NCBI RefSeq assembly: GCF_044466355.1
Contig: NZ_JBITMQ010000007.1
Span: 186,001-250,000 of the forward strand
From: Actinophytocola sp044466355
Lineage (GTDB): Bacteria > Actinomycetota > Actinomycetes > Mycobacteriales > Pseudonocardiaceae
Reading direction: 5' to 3'
DNA: 64,000 nt
Positions 32,963 to 38,898 of this stretch are shown here, in pieces. Position numbers and translations under genes: made by a program. The notes below the pieces were generated by a model, which searched no databases, was not told where the DNA came from, and saw nothing but the letters and a program-made list of their open reading frames with translations. Each line of letters starts with the position of its first letter. Positions within the stretch are counted from its first letter, which is position 1.

Positions 32963-33158
32963 GCGAGTCGCGCGCGGGAACACCGCGAGTCGCGCTCCCA
33001 GGCATACCGAGTTGTCGGTTTCGTGCAGCCCGCCATCCCGGGCTTCTGCACGAAACCACCAACTCGCTGTGTCCGAGCGCGCGACTCGCGGTGTGTGAGC
33101 GCGCGACTCGCGGTGTGTGAGCGCGCGACTCGCGGTGTTTGGGGGCGTGACTCGCGGA
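32963..33158. repeat. 22-bp repeat array 2: 2 direct units, hairpin, 4 inverted units
   Basis: GAG anchors at 32965, 32987 and 33009 (hairpin arm) and CTC anchors at 33063, 33085, 33107, 33129 and 33151 keep a strict 22-bp phase on each side of the hairpin. The hairpin arms (33009-33028 and 33046-33065) start with the same GAGTTGTCGGTTTCGTG as array 1 and have two mismatches. The array ends 4 bp before the alpha-amylase stop codon. Unit cores (GCGAGTCGCG or its complement) match array 1. Confidence 0.92.
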
Positions 33159-33162
33159 GTGG

Positions 33163-35919
33163 TCAGGCTGGGGGTTGGGTTGTGTAGATGGTTGGGTCGC
33201 CTTGTTTGAGCCACACTTCCGGGGTGTCGATCGGGCGGAAGGAGCGGTCGCCGCCTGGTTCTCTCGTGTCCGGGACGGCGTCGCCGTTCGGCAGGTGCAT
33301 GATGAAGTTCACCGGTTTGGTGTCGTCGGCGAGCGGGATCTCGTACACGGCCCAGCCGTTCTCGATCCGCGTCGGCGGCCACGGCTTGTCCCACGCGATC
33401 TGCGCGAGCACCGCCGGGTCGACCGCGTCGCCCCACATGTGCAGGCCCCACTGGCCCGCCGCGGTGTCGTAGTCACCGGCCGGGCGCAGGTACCGCAGCG
33501 TCGCCGTCTCGAGCGGCGGCCCCGCGTACCGCACGGTCCGCACCTGCGACCGTGCCCCGCCCAGCGTCGCCCGGTACGCCACCGGCGTCCCCGCCGCCAG
33601 GTCCAGCGCGCCGAGGTCGTCGAACACCGTGTACGCGGGCGACGTGTCGTCGCTGCCGATCGCGGTCCACGGGCCGCCGTCGACGCTGCGCTCGAACGAC
33701 ACGACGTGCGTCGCCTTCTCCGGATCCGCCGATGCCCGCACCTCGACGGTGCCGCGGACGCCGCCGCCCTCGGCCGGGGCCTCGATCGTCAGCGTCGGGT
33801 CCGGTACGTGGCCGCGAACCGCGCCGCTCGCCCGCGTGTGGCCGCCGTTGTCCAGCACCACCGCGCGGTACTCGACCGGCGTGCCCGGGGCCAGCGCCGA
33901 CGTGTCGTGGAAGACCCGGTACGGCGCGTTGTCGTCGGTGCCGATCGGCTGCCACCGGCCACCGGCCACCCGTGCCTCGAACGACACCTCGTACAGCGAC
34001 GAACCCCGTACGTCGGCGGCGATCTCCACCCGGCCCTGCGACGCGGGCGCCGGTGCCCGCAGCGAGATCGCGGGCGCGGTGTGCGAGCGCGGGATCCGGC
34101 CGTCGAGCGCGTAGACCACAGTGGACAGCGCGGGCACCGTGACCGTCAGCGTGCCGTCCTGCCCGGACTTCACCCGCGACGGGCCGGTGCCGTACACCTT
34201 GCCGAAGTTCGACTTCGCCGCGTACGTCGGGATCACCGCGGTCTTCGGCGCCTCGCTGTTGTTCAGCGCGACCACGTACTCGCGTTGCTGCGACCGGTCG
34301 ATCCGGGAGAAGGCGTACACGCCGGCGGACGGTGAGGACAGCCGGTTCTGGTGCACGCCGTCCCGCAGCGCCGGGTGCCGCTCGGTCACCGACGCGAGAC
34401 CGGCGATCGTCCGGTAGAGCGGGTGCGACGGGTCGTAGTTGTCGGTCGCGTGGGTGGCGTCGGTGCCGAGCAGGTCGTCGTCGAGGTACTCGGGCACCCG
34501 TGACGCGAACAGCGTCTGCCGCGCGTCCTGGTCGCCGCCCGGTCCGGTGAAGCCCTGCTCGTCGCCGTAGTAGATCACCGGGTTGCCGCGCGAGAAGTAC
34601 ATGAGCTCGTGGCCGAGCCGGTCACGCGCCACCCACTCGGCGTCGCCCGCGCCCGGGTTGTCGGCCACGACCATCCCGCCGAAGCGGCCCATGTCGTGGT
34701 TGCCGAGGAACGTCGGCAGCTCGTAGACGTTGGAGTCGCCGTCGGTGTACCAGTCGTCGTCGGCGAAGAACGTCGCCAGGTTGTCGGTGGGCGCGCCGCC
34801 CGAGGCGAACTTCCGCGCCGCGTCCTGGAAGGGGAAGTCCAGGACGGACTGCATCGTGTCCGTCGTCGTGAAGTGCGAGGTGTAGGACTTCGTGGTGTCG
34901 AAGACCTCGCCGAACATGAAGAACTCGCGCTTGCCGTGGTCGTGCGCGAACTGGAGGACCCGCGGCCCGAACTCCTGCCAGAACGCGTCGTCGACGTGCT
35001 TCATCGTGTCGATGCGGAACCCGTCGATGCCGAAGTCGGCGATCCAGCGCTGGTAGATCTCGACCATGCCGTCGACGACACGCGGGTTCTCGGTGAACAG
35101 GTCGTCGAGCCCGAAGAAGTCGCCGTACTGCGAGTTCTCGCCGACGAACGTCGTGTCACCCCGGTTGTGGTACAGCGTGACGTCGTTCAGCCAGGTCGGG
35201 ACCTTGAGGTTCCGCTCGGCCGGGTCGAGCACCGGCGTGTACGGGAAGGACGTGGCCGGGTCGAGCGCCGGGAAGCTGTCGCCACCGGCGTAGTCGCGGT
35301 CGTCGAAGACGGTGCCGTCGGCGGTCCGGTACGGCGAGACGTCCTTGGACGTGTAGGCCTTGCGCGCGCCCTCCTCGTAGCCGATGACGTCGGCGGTGTG
35401 GTTGGTGATGATGTCGAAGTAGACCTTCATGCCGCGGTCGTGCGCGTCGTCGACGAGCGCGGCGAGGTCGGCGTTGGTGCCGAGGTGCGGGTCGATCTGG
35501 GTGAAGTCGGTGATCCAGTAGCCGTGGTAGCCGGCGGACGGCCCGTCCTCGAGCTGGACCGGCTTGTTCTTGAAGCTGGGGGTGAGCCAGATCGAGGTCG
35601 TGCCGAGGCCCTGGATGTAGTCGAGCTTGCCGCGGAGGCCGGCGAGGTCGCCGCCGTTGTAGAAGCCCTTCCTCGTCGGGTCGAACCCGGACACGAGCGG
35701 GTCGTCGGCGAGGCCGCCGCGGTCGTTGCCGGTGTCGCCGTTGGCGAACCGGTCCGCCATGACGAAGTAGAAGTTCTCGTCGGTGACGGGACCGCGCAGC
35801 GAGTGCCGCGCCTGTGGGCCTCCGTCGCGATACTCACGGTCAGCGACGGCAGGCGTCGCCGCCAGCCCGGCCGCGACCAGGGAAGCCAGAAGCGCCACCG
35901 CGGCGCGACGGACTGACAT
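33163..35919 (-). CDS. Secreted multidomain alpha-amylase (GH13) with Ig-like and starch-binding modules
   Basis: The 918-residue precursor has a signal peptide ending near VADRE. The GH13 barrel spans about residues 45-560, with the nucleophile aspartate in DGFRIDTMKHV, the acid/base glutamate in FFMFGEVFD, and the transition-state aspartate in FLGNHDMGR. HTADV-like and GDEQG loops are also present. After an all-beta C domain come two Ig-like repeats (each with VSFE...GGxW...IG(T/S)DD) and a C-terminal pullulanase-type PUD/CBM41-like domain (LRYLRPAGDYDTAAGQWGLHMWGD). It should degrade starch outside the cell. The 3' end touches repeat array 2. Confidence 0.93.
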   Translation of the reverse strand: MSVRRAAVALLASLVAAGLAATPAVADREYRDGGPQARHSLRGPVTDENFYFVMADRFANGDTGNDRGGLADDPLVSGFDPTRKGFYNGGDLAGLRGKLDYIQGLGTTSIWLTPSFKNKPVQLEDGPSAGYHGYWITDFTQIDPHLGTNADLAALVDDAHDRGMKVYFDIITNHTADVIGYEEGARKAYTSKDVSPYRTADGTVFDDRDYAGGDSFPALDPATSFPYTPVLDPAERNLKVPTWLNDVTLYHNRGDTTFVGENSQYGDFFGLDDLFTENPRVVDGMVEIYQRWIADFGIDGFRIDTMKHVDDAFWQEFGPRVLQFAHDHGKREFFMFGEVFDTTKSYTSHFTTTDTMQSVLDFPFQDAARKFASGGAPTDNLATFFADDDWYTDGDSNVYELPTFLGNHDMGRFGGMVVADNPGAGDAEWVARDRLGHELMYFSRGNPVIYYGDEQGFTGPGGDQDARQTLFASRVPEYLDDDLLGTDATHATDNYDPSHPLYRTIAGLASVTERHPALRDGVHQNRLSSPSAGVYAFSRIDRSQQREYVVALNNSEAPKTAVIPTYAAKSNFGKVYGTGPSRVKSGQDGTLTVTVPALSTVVYALDGRIPRSHTAPAISLRAPAPASQGRVEIAADVRGSSLYEVSFEARVAGGRWQPIGTDDNAPYRVFHDTSALAPGTPVEYRAVVLDNGGHTRASGAVRGHVPDPTLTIEAPAEGGGVRGTVEVRASADPEKATHVVSFERSVDGGPWTAIGSDDTSPAYTVFDDLGALDLAAGTPVAYRATLGGARSQVRTVRYAGPPLETATLRYLRPAGDYDTAAGQWGLHMWGDAVDPAVLAQIAWDKPWPPTRIENGWAVYEIPLADDTKPVNFIMHLPNGDAVPDTREPGGDRSFRPIDTPEVWLKQGDPTIYTTQPPA

Positions 35920-36020
35920 GGTGGCCCTCCATTGGGTTCGTTCCGGCGGGGAACGATAGTCGTGGGCGGGCCCTCGCAGCGAGCGCCAACCAGCCTAAAA
36001 CGAGCGGTGGGCGGGGAAGA

Positions 36021-36040
36021 AACCAGCGTTCGCGCTGGTT
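36021..36040 (+). promoter_or_regulatory. Inverted repeat just before the LLM oxidoreductase start
   Basis: AACCAGCG and CGCTGGTT form a perfect 8-bp dyad around TTCG, ending 10 bp before the GTG at 36051. It may be an operator or an RNA hairpin that controls initiation. No ribosome-binding site is visible between it and the start. Confidence 0.45.
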
Positions 36041-36050
36041 GTCGTGGTAC

Positions 36051-37052
36051 GTGACTCCGGTACCGCTCTCCGTACTCGAACTTGCCCCCGCCGCCCGGGA
36101 CGCCACCGCCACCGAGGCGTTGCACCACACCGCCGAGTTGGCCAAACGGGTCGAAGCGCTCGGTTACCGGCGGATCTGGGTCGCCGAACACCACAACATG
36201 CCGTCCATCGCGAGCTCGTCGCCCGCGGTGTTGATCGCGCACCTCGCCGCCGTGACGTCGACCATCCGCGTCGGATCCGGCGGGGTGATGCTGCCCAACC
36301 ACGCGCCGCTCGTGGTCGCGGAGCAGTTCGGGACGTTGGAGGCGCTGCACCCGGACCGCATCGACCTGGGGATCGGGCGCGCGCCGGGCACCGACCAGCG
36401 GACGGCGCTCGCACTGCGGCGCACGATGGCCGGGCTGTCGGCGGAGGGTTTTCCGCAGGAGCTGTCCGATCTGATCGGCTACTTCCAGGGCGACAACGAC
36501 CTCATCGAGGCGGTGCCGGGCCGAGGCAACGAGCCCGCGATCTGGCTGCTCGGATCGAGCGGGTTCTCGGCGCAACTGGCGGGGGTGCTGGGCCTGCCGT
36601 TCTCGTTCGCGCACCACTTCAGCTCGGCGAACACGGTGCCCGCGCTGGAGCTGTACCGGGAGAACTTCCGGCCGTCGCGGTGGTTGTCGCAGCCGTACGC
36701 GAAGGTCGCGGTGAACGTGATCTGCGCGGACACGGACGAGAAGGCGCACTGGCTGGCCGGGCCGTCGGCGTTGGCGTTCCTGAAGCTGCGGACCGGTAAG
36801 CCGGAGGCGCTGGTGCCGCCGGAGGAGGCGGCCGCGTACCCGTACAACGACCTCGAGCGGGCGTTCGTGGACGACCGGTGGCGTGACCAGGCCGTCGGCT
36901 CGCCGGAGACGGTCGAGCGGCAGCTGCGTGACCTGCTGTCCCGCACCGGCGCGAACGAGCTGATGCTGACGACGATGGTCTACGACCTCGAGGCCCGGTC
37001 ACACTCGTACGAACTGGTCTCGGAAAAGGTCGCCCCGAACCTGGCCCGCTGA
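36051..37052 (+). CDS. LLM-class flavin oxidoreductase (MsnO8/YwcH-like)
   Basis: The 333-residue protein is a bacterial-luciferase-like TIM barrel of the MsnO8 group. Diagnostic stretches are PLSVLELAP, YRRIWVAEHHNMPSIASSSPAVLIAHLAA, IRVGSGGVMLPNHAPLVVAEQFGTLEALHPDRIDLGIGRAPG and WLLGSSGFSAQLAGVLGLPFSFAHHF. Length is standard. GTG at 36051 is the only suitable start in frame near the domain edge. It is divergent from the amylase gene. The reaction (probably an FMNH2- or F420-dependent oxidation) and substrate are unknown. Confidence 0.9.
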   Translation: MTPVPLSVLELAPAARDATATEALHHTAELAKRVEALGYRRIWVAEHHNMPSIASSSPAVLIAHLAAVTSTIRVGSGGVMLPNHAPLVVAEQFGTLEALHPDRIDLGIGRAPGTDQRTALALRRTMAGLSAEGFPQELSDLIGYFQGDNDLIEAVPGRGNEPAIWLLGSSGFSAQLAGVLGLPFSFAHHFSSANTVPALELYRENFRPSRWLSQPYAKVAVNVICADTDEKAHWLAGPSALAFLKLRTGKPEALVPPEEAAAYPYNDLERAFVDDRWRDQAVGSPETVERQLRDLLSRTGANELMLTTMVYDLEARSHSYELVSEKVAPNLAR

Positions 37053-37106
37053 CCGCAGCAAGCACTCTGACCTGCGAAAACGTCACGCCCAGCACGTAAC
37101 CTCAAG

Positions 37107-37212
37107 CCCCACCCATTCCCGGGGGCCACCCGCCTTGCCAGTCTAGCGGGTGGGGGTGACGTTTTCGGGGTGCGGCGGGTCGGCTGTGGACAACCGGGCG
37201 AGCTGTGGACAA
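37107..37212 (+). repeat. Dispersed intergenic element copy C with two DnaA-box-like motifs
   Basis: This is the third copy. TGTGGACAA motifs are at 37185-37193 and 37204-37212, 19 bp apart. This copy also shows a clear stem, CCACCCGC with GCGGGTGG, flanking the TGCCAGTCTA block. It lies between two same-strand genes (LLM oxidoreductase and aldo-keto reductase). Confidence 0.8.
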
Positions 37213-37263
37213 CCTGGGCTTTCGCGGGGGCTCTCGTCGGGGTGGCGGCCTACTGTGGGCCGC

Positions 37264-38115
37264 ATGATCGATGCGACCGCTTCCGGTACCCACCAGCTCG
37301 GCGGCGACCTGCCCATCGTGCGGCTCGGGTACGGGTCCATGCAGCTCACCGGCTACGGCGTCTGGGGTGAGCCCGACGATCCGGACGAGGCCGTCCGGGT
37401 GTTGCGGCGTGCCGTGGAGCTGGGCGTCAACTTCATCGACACCGCCGACTCCTACGGGCCGTTCGTCGCCGAGAACCTGATCCGGCGGGCCTTACACCCC
37501 TACGACGGGGTGTACGTCGCCACCAAGGCCGGGTTCACGCGCCAGGGGCCGCACCAGTGGACCGCGCTCGGCCGGCCCGAGTACCTGCGCCAGCAGGTGG
37601 AGCTGTCGCTGCGGCACCTCGGGGTCGAGCGCATCGACCTGCTCCAGCTGCACCGCATCGACCCCGCGGTGCCCGTCGCCGACCAGGTGGGCGAGCTGGC
37701 GGCGCTGCGGTCGGAGGGCAAGATCCGGCACATCGGGCTGTCGGAGGTGTCGGTGGCCGACGTCGAGGAGGCCTCGCGGACGGCGCCGATCGTCTCCGTG
37801 CAGAACCTCTACAACGTCGCCGACCGGCGCGCCGAGGACGTGCTGGAGTTCTGCGAGGCGCGGGACATCGGGTTCATCCCCTGGTTCCCGCTGGCCACGG
37901 GCGAGCTGGCCAAGGAGCGAGGGCCGCTGGCCGCGATGGCTGAGCGGCACTCGGCGTCGCCGTCGCAGCTCGCGCTTGCCTGGTTGTTGCGGCGGTCGCC
38001 GGTGATGGTGCCGATCCCGGGGACGTCGAGCGTCGCGCACCTCGAGGAGAACGTGGCCGCTGCCGGCATCGCGCTGACGGACGCCGAGTACGAGGCGGTG
38101 AGCAACGCGACCTGA
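37264..38115 (+). CDS. Aldo/keto reductase
   Basis: The 283-residue AKR barrel contains VNFIDTADSYGP with the catalytic aspartate and tyrosine, the lysine in VYVATKAGFTRQG, and the histidine in LLQLHRIDP. The C-terminal NADPH-binding segment is VMVPIPGTSSVAHLEENV. It matches the small single-domain AKR group of actinobacteria (YqkF/PdxI-like length). It is a lone gene behind repeat copy C. Substrate unknown. Confidence 0.91.
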   Translation: MIDATASGTHQLGGDLPIVRLGYGSMQLTGYGVWGEPDDPDEAVRVLRRAVELGVNFIDTADSYGPFVAENLIRRALHPYDGVYVATKAGFTRQGPHQWTALGRPEYLRQQVELSLRHLGVERIDLLQLHRIDPAVPVADQVGELAALRSEGKIRHIGLSEVSVADVEEASRTAPIVSVQNLYNVADRRAEDVLEFCEARDIGFIPWFPLATGELAKERGPLAAMAERHSASPSQLALAWLLRRSPVMVPIPGTSSVAHLEENVAAAGIALTDAEYEAVSNAT

Positions 38116-38463
38116 GCACGGAGTCCGTGGAGCGGCCGCCTGAGGGGCGGCTCAGGCGGCCGGAGCAGGCCGACGGTGGCACCGACAAACGTGGGTGAGG
38201 ATGGTCACCCACGGCTCGGATTGTCTTGTGCCACCGTCGTCCCGGCTCCCCGATCCGCAACCGAAGTCGGCGCGGTCCCCCTCTTCGTACACGTCGCGGC
38301 CCGGCACACTGCAAGGTGCGTAGCGCCCCGACTCGTGGGTGCGCCGCCGCGACCTGCGGATACGCTGACCCGTGTTCACTCGTTTGGCGTAGCGCCACCG
38401 GGGAACACGGAGAGTTCCTGGTCGTGCACACTGATGGTCGAACGCCATGCCGGAGGGGGCGGG
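38116..38463. other. Intergenic region with nested palindrome
   Basis: About 350 bases with no convincing gene. At 38372-38408, GTGTTC and GAACAC enclose TGGCG-TAG-CGCCA, a nested inverted repeat that could be an operator or RNA structure about 55 bp before the HxlR-type gene. Confidence 0.5.
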
Positions 38464-38898
38464 ATGAACGAGGAGAGCCTGCCGTACCGGCACGGCATTC
38501 ACGAGGCGATGGGCGTGCTGTCCGGGCAGTGGGTGACCGCCGTCCTCGCGTCCCTGACGGCTCGGCCGATGACCTACTCGAAGTTGCTGGAGCACATCAA
38601 CAGCACCGAGGAGCGATTCGGATGGGTGACCCATGAGCGCCCGCTGCGACAGAAAGTGCTCACGGACACGCTGCACCGGATGCAACGCGACGGGCTGGTC
38701 GTCAAGATCAACCGGCCGAGCCGGTTCGGGTCGACCTGGTACCAGCTGACGCCGATGGGCCGGTCGCTCCTGCGGTCGCTGCTGCCGCTCGCGAAATGGG
38801 CCGAGGACCACCGCGGCGACCTGTCGCAGGCACGCGCCGCGTACCTCGCCGCACAGGAGGCGGCCCAACAGGACGCCGCGGTGAAGAACGGGAACTAG
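38464..38898 (+). CDS. HxlR-type winged-helix regulator
   Basis: The 144-residue protein has an HxlR-like fold: GIHEAMGVLSGQWVTAVLASLTARPMTYSKLLEHIN, then LRQKVLTDTLHRMQRDGLVVKINRPSRFGSTWYQLTPMGRSLL. It lacks the N-terminal cysteine of redox-sensing members. The ATG at 38464 follows GGAGGGGGCGGG; an earlier in-frame ATG at 38434 is less well placed. It overlaps the convergent MFS-GGDEF gene by 4 bp. The target is not evident, though the palindrome at 38372-38408 is a candidate autoregulatory site. Confidence 0.82.
   Translation: MNEESLPYRHGIHEAMGVLSGQWVTAVLASLTARPMTYSKLLEHINSTEERFGWVTHERPLRQKVLTDTLHRMQRDGLVVKINRPSRFGSTWYQLTPMGRSLLRSLLPLAKWAEDHRGDLSQARAAYLAAQEAAQQDAAVKNGN

Noticed and set aside
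29997..33158. CRISPR-like look of the 22-bp arrays
   Set aside because: Units are contiguous with no unique spacers, orientation reverses at the hairpin, and no cas genes are present.
32560..33451. Minus-strand frames across repeat array 2
   Set aside because: They read through repeat units and hairpins and have no protein-like features.
33175..35916. Long plus-strand frames opposite the alpha-amylase
   Set aside because: The minus-strand frame encodes all GH13 catalytic motifs and a signal peptide; the plus-strand frames are complements.
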